Shown: positions 1 to 10,580, numbered from the stretch's first letter. The stretch is 64,000 bases of DNA from Aerococcaceae bacterium DSM 111022 (GCA_015863195.1 JACBXO010000001.1:248001-312000), one strand, 5' to 3'. Notes: generated by a model from the sequence alone, not told the origin. Translations and numbers: made by a program.

Positions 1-1055
1 GCCCAACAAGGGATGACATCACTAAACAAGTCGTCGCTGATTTTTTAGGAAAATCACTCGTCATTGACGCCAAACAAGAGGATAAAGTTAAGGCATATTA
101 TCACAGACGTAACTACGATTATGGTTTACTTGATGCGAATCAAGCAGCGATTGCAGAGGGAAGTCAACCTTATTTTAATGATGTTGGTTTAGCTTGTGGT
201 TATGGGGGCGAATTTATGAAGGAAAATGGTACCAATGGCTTAATTGTCGTTGTTCCAGGACCGCCATTTGAACTCAAACCTATGTTTACTAATTATGTCA
301 AACCGCATCTGCAAAATATATTCCAAGAAGCGGATAATATTGAATCATTGTATCTAAACTTTTATGGACGCGGTGAAACGATGCTCTCTAAAGATTTAGA
401 TGACTTAATACAAGATCAATCAAACCCGACCATCGCTTTGTATGCACAACCCAACCGCGTCACATTACGCTTAACGGCTAGTGGGCGGAATAGGGAAGAA
501 ACAAATAAGCTGAATCAAGAAATGGCGGACAAAATTATTGAACGCTCAAAAGAATATTTTATCGGTTATGGTGAGAATTTCACACTCGAAGATTATGTTG
601 TCAATAAATTAATCGACGAAAAGAAAACAATCACCGCAGCCGAAAGTCTTACTGGTGGCCTAGTTTTAAATAGCTTGGCCCAAATTTCAGGGGTCTCACA
701 AGTACTTTATGGAGGATTTGTTACTTATATGACTCCTTCAAAAGTCGAGCTTTTAGACGTCGATCCAGTCGTAATCGAAGAGCACTCAGTAGTCAGTGAA
801 CCAGTCGTTCGTCAAATGGCAGAAAAAGCGCGTTTGAAAGCTGATACAGATTTATCATTAGCCTTAACAGGTGTCGCCGGACCAGAAAGTTTAGAAGGAC
901 ATCCGGCAGGAGAGGTTTATATCGGACTTGCTGTTCGCGGTGAAGAAACGAGAATATTACATCTAAATATTCCAGATAAACCACGAGCAATTGTTCAAGA
1001 AACCGCTAAGTATGCCGCTTTGAATCTAGTTCGTGAGTACTTTTTAAATAAATAG
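1..1055 (+). CDS. cinA: CinA, competence/damage-inducible protein, nicotinamide-nucleotide amidohydrolase (5' end missing)
   Basis: The frame is open from base 3 to the stop at 1053-1055, giving 350 residues. The family is about 415 residues long, so roughly 65 N-terminal residues lie outside the window. The visible part starts with PTRDD inside the MoaB/MogA-like domain (COG1058). The C-terminal domain begins near base 595 and carries the amidohydrolase signature AAESLTGG and the TGVAGPE motif. CinA C-terminal domains deamidate nicotinamide mononucleotide in pyridine nucleotide salvage. The ATG at 216 is internal to the domain and is not the start. The gene lies directly upstream of recA, the usual Firmicute order, and its stop codon overlaps the LexA box of recA. 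Confidence 0.95.
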   Translation, partial: PTRDDITKQVVADFLGKSLVIDAKQEDKVKAYYHRRNYDYGLLDANQAAIAEGSQPYFNDVGLACGYGGEFMKENGTNGLIVVVPGPPFELKPMFTNYVKPHLQNIFQEADNIESLYLNFYGRGETMLSKDLDDLIQDQSNPTIALYAQPNRVTLRLTASGRNREETNKLNQEMADKIIERSKEYFIGYGENFTLEDYVVNKLIDEKKTITAAESLTGGLVLNSLAQISGVSQVLYGGFVTYMTPSKVELLDVDPVVIEEHSVVSEPVVRQMAEKARLKADTDLSLALTGVAGPESLEGHPAGEVYIGLAVRGEETRILHLNIPDKPRAIVQETAKYAALNLVREYFLNK

Positions 1056-1067
1056 AACAAACGTTCG
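1054..1067 (+). promoter_or_regulatory. LexA (SOS) operator of recA
   Basis: GAAC-AAAC-GTTC at 1055-1066 matches the Bacillus-type LexA half-sites and the central RNRY rule exactly. It ends 9 bp before the -35 of the recA promoter and overlaps the cinA stop codon. The placement next to recA makes SOS control very likely. Confidence 0.85.
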
Positions 1068-1075
1068 CTTTTTGT

Positions 1076-1104
1076 TTGCTTTTTAGTAAATGAACAATTA
1101 TAAT
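1076..1104 (+). promoter_or_regulatory. recA promoter
   Basis: TTGCTT at 1076-1081 and TATAAT at 1099-1104 are separated by 17 bp. This gives recA its own sigma-A-type promoter immediately downstream of the LexA box. Confidence 0.75.
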
Positions 1105-1135
1105 AAACATGACTTGAAAATGGAGGAATGAAAAT

Positions 1136-2182
1136 ATGGTAGATACAGATCGTCAAAAAGCGCTTGATCAAGCATTAAAAAGTATAGAAAAAAACTTCGG
1201 TAAAGGGGCAATTATGCGCCTTGGAGAAAAAACAGACACAAGAATTTCAACAATCCCATCAGGTTCTTTAGCTTTGGATGTGGCTTTAGGTGTAGGTGGA
1301 TACCCAAGAGGGCGTATTATTGAATGTTACGGACCAGAGTCATCTGGTAAAACAACGGTAGCATTACATGCGATTGCCGAAGTGCAAAAAAATGGTGGAA
1401 CAGCAGCGTTTATCGATGCAGAGCATGCCTTAGACCCAGCTTATGCAGAAGCTTTAGGAGTGAATGTTGAAGAATTATTAATTTCTCAACCAGATACTGG
1501 GGAACAAGGATTAGAAATTGCCGATGCATTAGTCTCTTCTGGAGCGATTGATATTGTTGTTATTGACTCGGTTGCAGCCTTAGTTCCACGTGCTGAAATT
1601 GAAGGGGATATGGGAGACTCACATATTGGTCTTCAAGCACGTTTAATGTCACAAGCATTACGTAAATTATCAGGATCAATTAACAAAACAAAAACGATTG
1701 CTTTCTTCATTAACCAAATTCGTGAAAAAGTAGGGGTTATGTTTGGTAACCCTGAAACAACACCAGGGGGGCGTGCGTTAAAATTCTACTCAACGATTCG
1801 TTTAGAAGTACGCCGTGCTGAAACAATTAAAGTAAGCGGTGAAAGTTTAGGTAACCGTACACGTATTAAAATTGTTAAAAATAAGGTAGCACCACCATTC
1901 AAAGAAGTTTATGTAGATATCATGTATGGTAAAGGTATCTCACAAGTTGGTGAATTAGTCGATATGGCAGCAGATATTGATGTTATCAATAAAGCTGGAT
2001 CATGGTATTCTTATGGGGAAGAGCGTATTGGTCAAGGGCGTGAAAATGCGAAAACATTCCTTGAGGATAATCCAGAAATTCGTGACGAAGTTGAACGTAA
2101 AGTACGTGCACACTACACGATTGGTGAACCGGTAGAAGTTGAAGAAGAAGATGATTTAACTCTACCAATTGACGCTGAATAA
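1136..2182 (+). CDS. recA: RecA recombinase
   Basis: RecA is the ATP-dependent strand-exchange protein of homologous recombination and the co-protease that triggers LexA self-cleavage. The protein has 348 residues, the usual length. Walker A GPESSGKT is at residues 66-73, Walker B with [11 protein letters not shown] is near residue 140, and the C-terminus is acidic (VEEEDD). The ATG at 1136 follows GGAGG at 1122-1126. An ATG at 1128 is out of frame. The gene has its own promoter and LexA box, and a terminator follows at 2190, so it appears to be monocistronic. Confidence 0.99.
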   Translation: MVDTDRQKALDQALKSIEKNFGKGAIMRLGEKTDTRISTIPSGSLALDVALGVGGYPRGRIIECYGPESSGKTTVALHAIAEVQKNGGTAAFIDAEHALDPAYAEALGVNVEELLISQPDTGEQGLEIADALVSSGAIDIVVIDSVAALVPRAEIEGDMGDSHIGLQARLMSQALRKLSGSINKTKTIAFFINQIREKVGVMFGNPETTPGGRALKFYSTIRLEVRRAETIKVSGESLGNRTRIKIVKNKVAPPFKEVYVDIMYGKGISQVGELVDMAADIDVINKAGSWYSYGEERIGQGRENAKTFLEDNPEIRDEVERKVRAHYTIGEPVEVEEEDDLTLPIDAE

Positions 2183-2189
2183 TTTTCAT

Positions 2190-2216
2190 GAAAAGCCCTT
2201 TAGGGGCTTTTTATTT
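2190..2216 (+). terminator. Intrinsic terminator of recA
   Basis: AAAGCCCC-type hairpin: AAAAGCCC, a short loop, then GGGGCTTTTTA, directly behind the recA stop. Confidence 0.85.
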
Positions 2217-2273
2217 TGAAAGTATTTATTTTATGGAAACGTTCTATTTATTTCATGAATTAGAAAACTATTA

Positions 2274-2302
2274 TTGACTAATTGTATTTTAATAAGTATG
2301 AT
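2274..2302 (+). promoter_or_regulatory. rny promoter
   Basis: TTGACT at 2274-2279 and TATGAT at 2297-2302 with a 17-bp spacer, about 80 bp before the rny start. Confidence 0.7.
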
Positions 2303-2381
2303 ATGTACATGTAGTAAAATACATAGAAACATAAAAGACTATTTTTTATAATACAATTTAATAGATTCGGAGGTGACTATT

Positions 2382-3962
2382 ATGGACTTAATGTCAATCG
2401 CCTTCGCGATCGTTACTTTATTAATTGGGATAATTATTGGTTATGTTGTTCGCAATATCAAACTTAATAACGAAATTAACGGCGCAAAGGAAAATGCGGT
2501 TACGATTGTAGATGATGCTATTCAACAAGCACAAATCTTAAAACGTGAAGCACTTTTCGAGGCGAAAGAAGAAAATATCAAGTACCGTAATGAGTTAGAA
2601 AATGAAATTCGTGACCGTCGTTCAGAAGTCACACGTTTAGAAGATAGATTAGTTCAACGTGAGGAATCACTCGAAACACTTAACAAGTCATTATCACACC
2701 GTGAAAATGCTATTGAGAAGTTAGAAAATCAATTCCAAGACCGTGAGAATAAACATGTCCAAAGAACGAAAGAATTAGATAATCGTGAACAGAAAATCGA
2801 TCAAATTATCGAACAGCATCAAGTAGAATTAGAACGCGTGGCATCTTTAACAAAAGAAGATGCACGAGATATAATTTTGGAAGATACAGAACGAGAATTA
2901 GAACGTGAAATCGCCGTGAAAATTCGCGACGCGGAAGAAAAAGCGAAGACACACGCTGATCGTAATGCGAAGAATATTGTTCTTTCAGCAATTCAACGTA
3001 CTTCAACTGATATTGTGACTGATAATGCAGTAAGTGTTATTCACTTGCCAAATGACGACATGAAAGGTCGTATCATTGGGCGTGAAGGTCGTAATATTCG
3101 TACATTTGAAAGTTTAACAGGGATTGATTTAATTATCGATGATACACCTGAAACTGTCGTATTAAGTGGCTTTGATCCGATTCGTCGCCAAATTGCTAAA
3201 ATAGCACTTGAGAAATTAATCCAAGATGGACGAATTCACCCAGCACGTATCGAAGAGATGGTAGAGCGTGCTCGTAAAGAAGTGGATGAAAAAATCCGTG
3301 AAACTGGTGAAGAAGCGGTATTTGAATTAGGAATTCATGACTTACATCCAGATTTAATTAAAATCATTGGTCGTTTAGCTTACCGTACAAGTTATGGTCA
3401 AAATGTGTTAAAACACAGTATTGAAGTAGCTAAATTGACAAGTTATATGGCATCACAATTAGGTGAAGATGCCAACTTAGCAAAACGTGCCGGTTTATTA
3501 CATGACTTAGGAAAAGCAATTGACCATGAAGTTGAAGGAACTCACGTTGAGATTGGTACTGAATTAGCAAAACGTTATCATGAAAATAATGTTGTTGTTA
3601 ACTCAATCGCCTCTCACCACGGTGACGTTTCGCCAACATCAACGATTGCTGTGTTAGTAGCAGCTGCTGATGCATTCTCAGCTGCACGCCCAGGAGCACG
3701 TAGTGAATCACTTGAAAATTATGTACGTCGTTTAGAAACATTGGAAGAAATTGCCACAAGTTTTGACGGTGTAGATCATAGTTATGCCATTCAAGCAGGA
3801 CGTGAAGTTCGAGTGATGGTAAATCCAAAACAAATTAGCGATGAAACATCGGCTAAATTAGCACGCGATATTAAGAATCGTATCGAAAACGAAATGACCT
3901 ATCCAGGAAATATTAAAGTAACAGTTATTCGTGAAACAAGAGCTATTGATGTAGCCAAATAA
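2382..3962 (+). CDS. rny: Ribonuclease Y
   Basis: RNase Y is the membrane-anchored endoribonuclease that starts mRNA decay in many Firmicutes. From this start it has 526 residues, in the normal range. An N-terminal transmembrane segment (about residues 5-25) is followed by a long charged coiled coil to about residue 200. A KH RNA-binding domain follows, with [11 protein letters not shown]. The HD phosphohydrolase domain contains the metal-binding LLHDLGKA. I chose the ATG at 2382 because GGAGGTG at 2369-2375 is correctly spaced for it. The GTG at 2373 lies inside that ribosome site. Confidence 0.97.
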   Translation: MDLMSIAFAIVTLLIGIIIGYVVRNIKLNNEINGAKENAVTIVDDAIQQAQILKREALFEAKEENIKYRNELENEIRDRRSEVTRLEDRLVQREESLETLNKSLSHRENAIEKLENQFQDRENKHVQRTKELDNREQKIDQIIEQHQVELERVASLTKEDARDIILEDTERELEREIAVKIRDAEEKAKTHADRNAKNIVLSAIQRTSTDIVTDNAVSVIHLPNDDMKGRIIGREGRNIRTFESLTGIDLIIDDTPETVVLSGFDPIRRQIAKIALEKLIQDGRIHPARIEEMVERARKEVDEKIRETGEEAVFELGIHDLHPDLIKIIGRLAYRTSYGQNVLKHSIEVAKLTSYMASQLGEDANLAKRAGLLHDLGKAIDHEVEGTHVEIGTELAKRYHENNVVVNSIASHHGDVSPTSTIAVLVAAADAFSAARPGARSESLENYVRRLETLEEIATSFDGVDHSYAIQAGREVRVMVNPKQISDETSAKLARDIKNRIENEMTYPGNIKVTVIRETRAIDVAK

Positions 3963-3972
3963 TCTAATAAAT

Positions 3973-4009
3973 AAACCGTCGAAGCGATAAAAAGCTTCGG
4001 CGGTTTTTG
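3973..4009 (+). terminator. Intrinsic terminator of rny
   Basis: AACCGTCGAAGC pairs with GCTTCGGCGGTT (one G-U pair) and is followed by a run of T. Confidence 0.85.
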
Positions 4010-4118
4010 TTTACTAAAAAGTAATCGTGTCGATTGGCTCTATTTCATTCAAAGGCTTAAAAGATACCTCTCATTCATGTATAATGTATCTATTATTGTT
4101 TTGTCAGGAGGTTGAAAC

Positions 4119-4820
4119 ATGCACATACCATTGGAATTTCATTGGGAAAGTGAATTAACAGATTATTTCCAGAAAGAGGACTACAAAAATCTTCTGGAAA
4201 ATATTGAAAAAGAATATCAAAATGAAACAATATATCCTCCCCAGGAACAAATTTACCAGGCATTAAATTTAACGCCTTACGGTCAAGTCAAGGTTTGTAT
4301 TTTAGGTCAAGACCCCTACCACGGAGTAGACCAGGCGAATGGATTAGCTTTTTCCGTCCATCAAGACCAAAAATTGCCGCCTTCTCTAAGAAATATATAT
4401 AAAGAATTGGAAACAGATTTAGAAATACCACAAGCAACTCACGGTGACTTAACGCACTGGGCTAAACAAGGGGTCCTTCTACTGAATACTGTTCTAACCG
4501 TCCGCCAAAGTCAGGCCAATTCCCATCACGGATTAGGCTGGGAAAATTTAACGGACCACATTATTACTTTATTAAATAACCAAGAAAACCCGATTGTCTT
4601 TATTTTATGGGGCAAGCAGGCACAACAAAAGGAAACGATGATTGATACAACCAAGCATGCAGTGATCAAATCCGTTCATCCAAGTCCGCTATCTGCCTAT
4701 CGCGGTTTTTTCGGCTCAAAACCATTCAGCCAGACCAATGACTTACTCAAAACTTGGGGATTGGACCCGATTAATTGGGCATTACCAACCACTCAAGACG
4801 ATCAAATCACATTATTTTAA
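4119..4820 (+). CDS. ung: Uracil-DNA glycosylase
   Basis: Family 1 uracil-DNA glycosylase removes uracil from DNA as the first step of base excision repair. The protein has 233 residues, typical for the family. The catalytic water-activating loop GQDPYH is at residues 63-68. The DNA-intercalation motif HPSPLSAYRGFFGS is near residue 190. AGGAGG precedes the ATG by the usual distance, and a TATAAT box lies at 4080-4085. The gene starts a row of plus-strand genes that reaches to 10.2 kb. A DNA repair gene upstream of thyA and folA fits a nucleotide-metabolism theme. Confidence 0.97.
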   Translation: MHIPLEFHWESELTDYFQKEDYKNLLENIEKEYQNETIYPPQEQIYQALNLTPYGQVKVCILGQDPYHGVDQANGLAFSVHQDQKLPPSLRNIYKELETDLEIPQATHGDLTHWAKQGVLLLNTVLTVRQSQANSHHGLGWENLTDHIITLLNNQENPIVFILWGKQAQQKETMIDTTKHAVIKSVHPSPLSAYRGFFGSKPFSQTNDLLKTWGLDPINWALPTTQDDQITLF

Positions 4821-4837
4821 ACATTTCGAGGTGACCC

Positions 4838-6739
4838 ATGAAAGAATTAGCAATTGAAAATTTGCATAAAACATATGGAACAAAAACATTAATCGACGGC
4901 ATCGACTTCTCAATCCGCACCGGCGACCGCATCGGCTTAATCGGTCCTAACGGTACCGGAAAAAGCTCTTTATTGAAAGTTATTGCAAATATTGAATCTT
5001 ACGATCAAGGTGAAATACGTAAACCCAATGATTATTCCATTTCGTATTTATCACAAAATCCAGACTTAGACCCAGAAAAAACAATTTTAGAAACTGTTTA
5101 CGACAGTCAAGCCCCGATTGTTCAACTTGTTTTAAAATATGAACAATCAAGGCTCGAACTGGAGAATACTCCGGATAATGAAGCCGCACAAGACAACTTC
5201 ATGCGTCTATCTGAACAAATGAACCAACAAAATGGCTGGGATTTAGAAGTTCAAGCCAAATCAATTTTAACGAAACTCGGTTTAGACAACTTAAATCAAA
5301 AGATTGCGGATTGTTCCGGTGGCCAACAAAAACGCGTTGGGATTGCTCAAGTCTTAATTTCAGACGCTGATTTACTGATTTTAGATGAGCCGACAAACCA
5401 CTTAGACGTTGACTCAATTCAATGGTTAGAAGGCTATTTAGCCAACTATAAAGGGGCACTTTTATTAGTGACCCATGACCGTTATTTCTTGGAGCGTTCA
5501 GTCAATAAAATCGTTGAATTACGCAATGGCCAGCTCCGTGAATATGAAGGAAATTATCAAGCTTATCTTGAAAAGAGAAGCCAAGAAGCAGCCATTGAAT
5601 CTCGCATGCAAGAAAAACAAGACCGCTTATTCCAACAAGAATTAGCCTGGATGCGTAAAGGGGCAAAAGCACGTACAACCAAACAACAAGCGCGTATCGG
5701 CCGCTTTAATGATTTAAAAGATGACATTGGTAGTCGTCACGGTGAAGCACAAGAATTAGAAATCAACTTTACCCAACAACGTATCGGTTCACGCATCATC
5801 GACGCCGAAGATTTAGAAGTGGATATTGCGGATGTGAAAGTAATCAGAGGCTTTACAAAATCATTCGTTAAAGGCGACCGTTTAGGCATCATTGGGGACA
5901 ATGGAGTGGGTAAATCCACCTTTTTAAATACACTTGCTGGTATGCATTTACCCACTTCAGGGACTTTAGACATTGGTCAAACAGTCCGTATGGCTTATTA
6001 CCGCCAAATGGACCAAGATTTACCCAACGAAATACGTGTCTTGAAATATTTAACCGACGTCGCTGACCAGTTTAAACAAGCCGACGGCAGGTCTGTCAGT
6101 GCGGCACAAATGTTAGAGCGCTTTAACTTTGACCGTTCGATTCATGGTATGCAAATTGGGTCACTGTCAGGTGGAGAGCGTCGTCGTTTATACTTATTAA
6201 GTCTACTGATACAAGAACCGAATGTATTACTATTAGATGAGCCAACAAATGACCTTGACATCGATACTTTAACCGTTCTTGAAGATTATTTGGAAGATTT
6301 TTCCGGAGTGGTTATTATCGTATCCCATGACCGATACTTCCTCGACAAAACGGCGGATCAACTGCTCGATATTCAAGGTGGTGGCGCATTTAATTTAGTG
6401 TTTGATAGTTATTCAAACTATTTAGACAAGCAAGCGGCAGAGGCGAAAGCGAAAGCGGAGCCGACGACAAAAGATCTGCCTGTTCCTGAACTTGAACAAA
6501 CACCCGCTGCTAAAAAAGTGCGTCTTTCTTATCAAGAAAAGCAAGAATGGGCGACAATTGAAGATGACATTATAGAACGCGAGATGCGTTTAGACGAAAT
6601 TCAAGAGGAAATGGTCGCAAATGGCTCTGACGCAGGATTACTCATGGATTTACAGCGTGAACTTGAAACAATTAATCAAGAACTTGAGCATTACTACGAA
6701 CGTTATGATTACTTATCTGAAATAGCTGAACAAGCTTAG
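4838..6739 (+). CDS. ABC-F family ATPase, Uup-like
   Basis: ABC-F proteins have two ATPase domains and no membrane part. They act at the ribosome, and Uup-type members have also been linked to DNA transactions. The 633-residue protein has two complete cassettes. The first has Walker [10 protein letters not shown], signature CSGGQQKR and Walker [13 protein letters not shown]. The second has [17 protein letters not shown] and [12 protein letters not shown]. Between them is the charged ABC-F linker ([12 protein letters not shown]). The C-terminal 90 residues form a coiled coil, as in Uup. The start is 17 bp after ung with GAGGTG as ribosome site. Uup is the closest named type I recognise; an antibiotic-resistance ABC-F is less likely. 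Confidence 0.85.
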   Translation: MKELAIENLHKTYGTKTLIDGIDFSIRTGDRIGLIGPNGTGKSSLLKVIANIESYDQGEIRKPNDYSISYLSQNPDLDPEKTILETVYDSQAPIVQLVLKYEQSRLELENTPDNEAAQDNFMRLSEQMNQQNGWDLEVQAKSILTKLGLDNLNQKIADCSGGQQKRVGIAQVLISDADLLILDEPTNHLDVDSIQWLEGYLANYKGALLLVTHDRYFLERSVNKIVELRNGQLREYEGNYQAYLEKRSQEAAIESRMQEKQDRLFQQELAWMRKGAKARTTKQQARIGRFNDLKDDIGSRHGEAQELEINFTQQRIGSRIIDAEDLEVDIADVKVIRGFTKSFVKGDRLGIIGDNGVGKSTFLNTLAGMHLPTSGTLDIGQTVRMAYYRQMDQDLPNEIRVLKYLTDVADQFKQADGRSVSAAQMLERFNFDRSIHGMQIGSLSGGERRRLYLLSLLIQEPNVLLLDEPTNDLDIDTLTVLEDYLEDFSGVVIIVSHDRYFLDKTADQLLDIQGGGAFNLVFDSYSNYLDKQAAEAKAKAEPTTKDLPVPELEQTPAAKKVRLSYQEKQEWATIEDDIIEREMRLDEIQEEMVANGSDAGLLMDLQRELETINQELEHYYERYDYLSEIAEQA

Positions 6740-6747
6740 GAGGCAAT

Positions 6748-7677
6748 ATGACAACGCAATATCAAGATTTATTACAACAAATTGTAGACACCGGACATGT
6801 CAAAGGCGACCGCACGGGAGTGGGAACATATAGTTTATTTGGCGCACAAATGCGTTTTGATTTATCCGATGGATTCCCAATTTTAACGTCAAAACGTGTT
6901 CCATTCGGCTTAATTAAAAGCGAATTATTGTGGTTCCTGCACGGGGACACGAATATTAAATATTTGTTGGAACACAATAATCATATTTGGGACGAATGGG
7001 CTTTTGAAAATTATGTCAAAAGCGCTGATTATCAAGGACCTGACATGACTAACTTCGGCCTACGTGTGTTAGAGGATGCGGAATTTAAAGCGCAATATGA
7101 CGCAGAAATGGCTAAATTTCAAAACCTTGTTTTAAATGACGATGATTTTAGTGAAAAGTATGGTGACCTCGGACCGGTTTATGGTAAACAATGGCGTGAC
7201 TTTAATGGGGTTGACCAAATTAAAGAAGTGATTGATTCAATTAAAAACAATCCTGATTCAAGGCGTCACCTTGTTGTTGCATGGAACCCGCCGGAGGTTA
7301 AAGATATGGCTTTGCCACCTTGTCACACGCTTTTCCAATTTTATGTGGCAGACGGGAAATTATCTTGTCAATTGTATCAACGAAGCGCAGACTTTTTCTT
7401 AGGTGTGCCATTTAATATTGCGTCATATGCTTTATTAACACACTTAATTGCCCGTGAAGCGGGACTTGAAGTGGGAGACTTTGTTCATACATTTGGCGAC
7501 TTACATTTATATCAAAATCATTTAGAACAAGCCAAAGAGTTATTATCACGCGAGCCGCGTGACTTACCGACTTTAGTGATTGATACGGATAAATCAATTT
7601 TTGAGATTGAACCCGGAGATATTAAACTCGATGGTTACAATCCGCATAAAGCGATTAAAGCGCCGATTGCGGTCTAG
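6748..7677 (+). CDS. thyA: Thymidylate synthase
   Basis: ThyA methylates dUMP to dTMP using methylenetetrahydrofolate. It has 309 residues, longer than the 264 of E. coli and like the Lactobacillus casei enzyme, which has an extra insert. The insert is the region around [16 protein letters not shown]. The catalytic cysteine lies in [11 protein letters not shown]. The arginine-rich phosphate site is [11 protein letters not shown], and the folate/dUMP region [12 protein letters not shown] is intact. The start is 8 bp after the ABC-F gene with AGGAGG before the ATG. It is followed by folA, which regenerates the folate that ThyA oxidises. Confidence 0.98.
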   Translation: MTTQYQDLLQQIVDTGHVKGDRTGVGTYSLFGAQMRFDLSDGFPILTSKRVPFGLIKSELLWFLHGDTNIKYLLEHNNHIWDEWAFENYVKSADYQGPDMTNFGLRVLEDAEFKAQYDAEMAKFQNLVLNDDDFSEKYGDLGPVYGKQWRDFNGVDQIKEVIDSIKNNPDSRRHLVVAWNPPEVKDMALPPCHTLFQFYVADGKLSCQLYQRSADFFLGVPFNIASYALLTHLIAREAGLEVGDFVHTFGDLHLYQNHLEQAKELLSREPRDLPTLVIDTDKSIFEIEPGDIKLDGYNPHKAIKAPIAV

Positions 7678-7686
7678 GAGGGACCT

Positions 7687-8190
7687 ATGATTACATTTGT
7701 TTATGCTCAAGACGAACACGGCGCAATTGGCTTTAAGCAGGACTTACCGTGGTATTTACCAAGTGATTTAAAACATTTTAAAGAAACAACCATGGGGCAC
7801 ACAATGGTGATGGGACGGAAAACCTTTGAATCAATGGGTAAACGTTTATTACCAGGCCGTAAGAGTGTTGTTGTGACCAATCAGGCTGATTATGGGGCAG
7901 ATATTCCTGAATTGATGGTTTTACACAATATTGAGGATGTACTCGAATTAGGGAAAAATCAAGAATTGATGGTGATTGGTGGCGCTGGACTTTATGAGTC
8001 ACTTTGGCCACATGTTGATAAAATTGCCCGCACGGTGATTTATGACACTTTTGAAGCAGATACTTTTATACCGGAAATTGATAAAAGTAAATTTGAATTA
8101 GTCAAAGTGGTTCACGGTGTAGTCGATGAAAAGAATGTTCACGCCCATGATTATGAATGGTGGAAACGTAAGGAAGGAGCAACAAAATGA
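7687..8190 (+). CDS. folA: Dihydrofolate reductase
   Basis: DHFR reduces dihydrofolate, the by-product of thymidylate synthase, to tetrahydrofolate with NADPH. The 167-residue protein has the family features: GAIG near the N-terminus, LPWYLPSDLKHFK at the substrate site, and the NADPH-binding MGRKTFESMG. VIGGAGLYESLWP is the later cofactor loop. It starts 9 bp after thyA behind GGAGGGACC. The last 4 bp overlap the start of proC (ATGA), so thyA, folA and proC are almost certainly one transcript. Confidence 0.97.
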   Translation: MITFVYAQDEHGAIGFKQDLPWYLPSDLKHFKETTMGHTMVMGRKTFESMGKRLLPGRKSVVVTNQADYGADIPELMVLHNIEDVLELGKNQELMVIGGAGLYESLWPHVDKIARTVIYDTFEADTFIPEIDKSKFELVKVVHGVVDEKNVHAHDYEWWKRKEGATK

Positions 8191-8993
8191 CAAAAACAAT
8201 TGGTTTTATTGGCGTTGGAAATATGGCGAAACAACTTGTGAAAGTGGTTCGTGCGTCAATGCCTGACGTCCGTATTTTACTGAATGATCAGTATCTCGAA
8301 GGACTAGACACTTTTGCCAGAGCAGTTTCTGGTGAAGTGGCAGATAAGGAAACATTAATCGAAGCGTCTGATTTAATTTTTGTTGGTGTCAAACCTTTCC
8401 AAATAGAAGCGATGTTTAATGAAGTCGCATTGGATTTAGGTGATCTTTCTAAATCGGGGAAAATTTGGGTGTCTATGGCGGTGAGTGTTTCGCTTGAAGA
8501 CTTAAGTCAAGTTATCCCGGAACCGGCTAAATGGGTGCGCATTATGCCGAATTTACCGGTTGGACTTGGCAAAGGGACGATTGGGTATGAATTTAATGGC
8601 CATTTAAGTGAGGAAGACCAAGCGTTTTTCTTGGCGGCTTTAGAAAAGTCAGGTGTGAATGTCCGTATTGCGGAAGATTTATTTGATATTTATGGCGCCG
8701 TTGCGGGATCAGGACCCGCCTTTGTGTTCCAATTTATTGAAGGATTAGCTGATGCGGGGGTGCGCCGCGGACTGCCACGCGCTCAAGCGATCCAAATTGC
8801 GGCCCAAATGGTAGAGGGTGCGGCCGCAATGGTGTTAGATAGCGGACAGCATCCGGGCGAATTGAAAGATATGGTCACAAGCCCCAATGGGACAACGATT
8901 GCTGGTGTTGTCAAATTAGAGGAAAAAGGCTTGCGTTCTGCTATTATTGAAGGTGTAGAGGCTTCATATCAACGTTCTGTAGAATTATCTTAA
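8187..8993 (+). CDS. proC: Pyrroline-5-carboxylate reductase
   Basis: ProC reduces pyrroline-5-carboxylate to proline, the last step of proline synthesis. The 268-residue protein starts with the NAD(P) Rossmann motif IGFIGVGNMA. The C-terminal dimerisation domain contains AVAGSGPAFVFQFIEGLADA and the family pattern MVTSPNGTTIAG. It overlaps folA by 4 bp (ATGA). The ribosome site AAGGAGCAAC lies in the end of folA. Confidence 0.96.
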   Translation: MTKTIGFIGVGNMAKQLVKVVRASMPDVRILLNDQYLEGLDTFARAVSGEVADKETLIEASDLIFVGVKPFQIEAMFNEVALDLGDLSKSGKIWVSMAVSVSLEDLSQVIPEPAKWVRIMPNLPVGLGKGTIGYEFNGHLSEEDQAFFLAALEKSGVNVRIAEDLFDIYGAVAGSGPAFVFQFIEGLADAGVRRGLPRAQAIQIAAQMVEGAAAMVLDSGQHPGELKDMVTSPNGTTIAGVVKLEEKGLRSAIIEGVEASYQRSVELS

Positions 8994-9003
8994 GGAGGAT
9001 TTT

Positions 9004-10182
9004 ATGTTTAATTTTGATGAAATAATCGACCGCCGTAAAAGTGTGGGGAAAAAATGGAATCCGAACACATTGGACGAAATGTTTGGTAATCCAGACGCTT
9101 TACCGATGTGGATTGCAGATATGGACTTTAGAGTTGCGCCCGCTATAACTGAAGCGATTAAAGAAGTCGCTGAGCATGGTATTTACGGTTATAGTAACGC
9201 CGGAAGTGCTGTGGAAAGTTATATTGGCTGGGTTAAACGCCGTCACAATTGGGACATCAAACCCGAGTGGGTTTTAAATACACCCGGTGTGGTGACTGCT
9301 TTAGATGTGGCGATCGCGGCTTATACCAAGCCTGGTGACGGTATTTTAATTAATAAACCGGTCTACTATCCATTTAGTTTGATTATTGAATCACACGAAC
9401 GTAAAATCGTTGATAGCACTTTAGTGATTGAAGAAGGCGGTGCGATTTCGGTTGATTTTGCGGATTTTGAAGCAAAAGCAAAGGATGAGAACACGAAAAT
9501 GTTCATTTTGTGTTCGCCGCACAATCCGCTGGGGCATATTTATTCGCGTGATGAGCTGAAAAGGATGTTGGATATTTGTTTCAAATATGACGTATTAGTT
9601 GTCGTCGACGAAATTCATGGCGACTTAATTATGCCTGGTCAAGAATTTACTTCAATCGGCGAATTAGGTGAAAAATACGCCAACCGCGTCATCGTTACTC
9701 AAGCACCAAGTAAAACATTCAACTTAGCCGGCATGCAGTGGTCTGCTGTCGTTATCCCAGACGCTGATTTGCGCGCGAAATTCCAAGCGCACATTGAATT
9801 ATATGACTTAGCGATTCAAAATCCGCTCGCGATCGCCGCTGTTTCAGCCGCTTACGACGAAGGTGCTGAGTGGTTGGATGCAGCCATTGGTTATATTTAT
9901 GCCAACTTCGAATATTTACGCAACGCATTGGCGGAAGCTCTGCCCGACGCGCGCGTCTTAGACTTAAAGGCTACTTATTTAGCCTTCGTCGATTTCAGTT
10001 ATTTAGGACTGGATGACGAATCGCTCGACAAATTATTCGCTGAAGAAATCGGCCTCGCTTTGGATAGCGGGCACTGGTTCGGTGAAACAGGTAGCGGCTA
10101 CATGCGCTTCAATCTAGCTACACCGCGTGCCAACGTCGAAAAGGCCGTTGAATTAATGGTCAACACCTTACAGGAAAAATAA
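9004..10182 (+). CDS. PatB/MalY-type PLP-dependent C-S lyase (cystathionine beta-lyase)
   Basis: Fold-type I PLP enzyme of 392 residues. It begins with FDEIIDRRKSVGKKWN, typical of PatB/MalY, followed by MWIADMDF. The PLP lysine is in APSKTFNLAGMQ, the aspartate that holds the pyridine nitrogen is in VVDEIHGD, and the substrate arginine is near the end in MRFNLATP. Members cleave cystathionine or cysteine conjugates; the exact substrate cannot be read from sequence. It follows proC by 10 bp behind AAGGAGG and is the last gene before a strong terminator. Confidence 0.88.
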   Translation: MFNFDEIIDRRKSVGKKWNPNTLDEMFGNPDALPMWIADMDFRVAPAITEAIKEVAEHGIYGYSNAGSAVESYIGWVKRRHNWDIKPEWVLNTPGVVTALDVAIAAYTKPGDGILINKPVYYPFSLIIESHERKIVDSTLVIEEGGAISVDFADFEAKAKDENTKMFILCSPHNPLGHIYSRDELKRMLDICFKYDVLVVVDEIHGDLIMPGQEFTSIGELGEKYANRVIVTQAPSKTFNLAGMQWSAVVIPDADLRAKFQAHIELYDLAIQNPLAIAAVSAAYDEGAEWLDAAIGYIYANFEYLRNALAEALPDARVLDLKATYLAFVDFSYLGLDDESLDKLFAEEIGLALDSGHWFGETGSGYMRFNLATPRANVEKAVELMVNTLQEK

Positions 10183-10196
10183 AGTATAAACAATTT

Positions 10197-10235
10197 AGTC
10201 CTCGAACTCCGATTTGGGTTCGAGGACTTTTTTGG
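10197..10235 (+). terminator. Intrinsic terminator ending the ung-to-PatB gene row
   Basis: GTCCTCGAACTC pairs with GGGTTCGAGGAC and is followed by seven T. Confidence 0.9.
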
Positions 10236-10249
10236 TTGGACTGGGACTC

Positions 10250-10521
10250 GAGAAGAGAGGAGAAATGTCTCTCTTCGTAATTATAGAATTGAGTAGTGAG
10301 AAGAAACTTCTCTCTTCATGCTGATATATTTGAGAAGAGAGACAGATTGTCACTCTTCTTCAAGATATAACTGAATAGAATGATGAATTATCAATTTGCT
10401 CCGATTTTAATCGGAGAAGGTTTACGGATTGTGAATCTTCTCGGGTTAGAAACTGAGCACCTTCACGAATTGTGAATCTTCTCGAGATAGAAAAGGAGTA
10501 CCTTCGTGATTCACGAAGGTA
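10250..10521. repeat. Degenerate tandem array of palindromes, 41-bp period
   Basis: Register points at 10268, 10309, 10350, 10391, 10432 and 10473 are 41 bp apart. They begin TCTCTCTTC, TCTCTCTTC, TCACTCTTC, TCAATTTGC, TGAATCTTC and TGAATCTTC. The first units pair with GAGAAGAGA or GAGAAGAAA at 10250, 10298 and 10332. A 14-nt core containing GCTG separates the arms at 10318-10331. Later units have drifted into new hairpins, such as CTCCGATT/AATCGGAG and ACCTTCGTG/CACGAAGGT. No open reading frame of note crosses it. It fills the gap between two terminators. Confidence 0.7.
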
Positions 10522-10538
10522 TTATCTGAGAAATCAAA

Positions 10539-10577
10539 AAAGCAGCTAACTTAAATCAAACAAGTTAGCTGCTTTTG
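10539..10577 (-). terminator. Terminator of the lactate permease gene (bidirectional)
   Basis: AGCAGCTAACTT pairs with AAGTTAGCTGCT. There are A runs on one side and T runs on the other, so it can work in both directions. Confidence 0.85.
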
Positions 10578-10580
10578 TTT

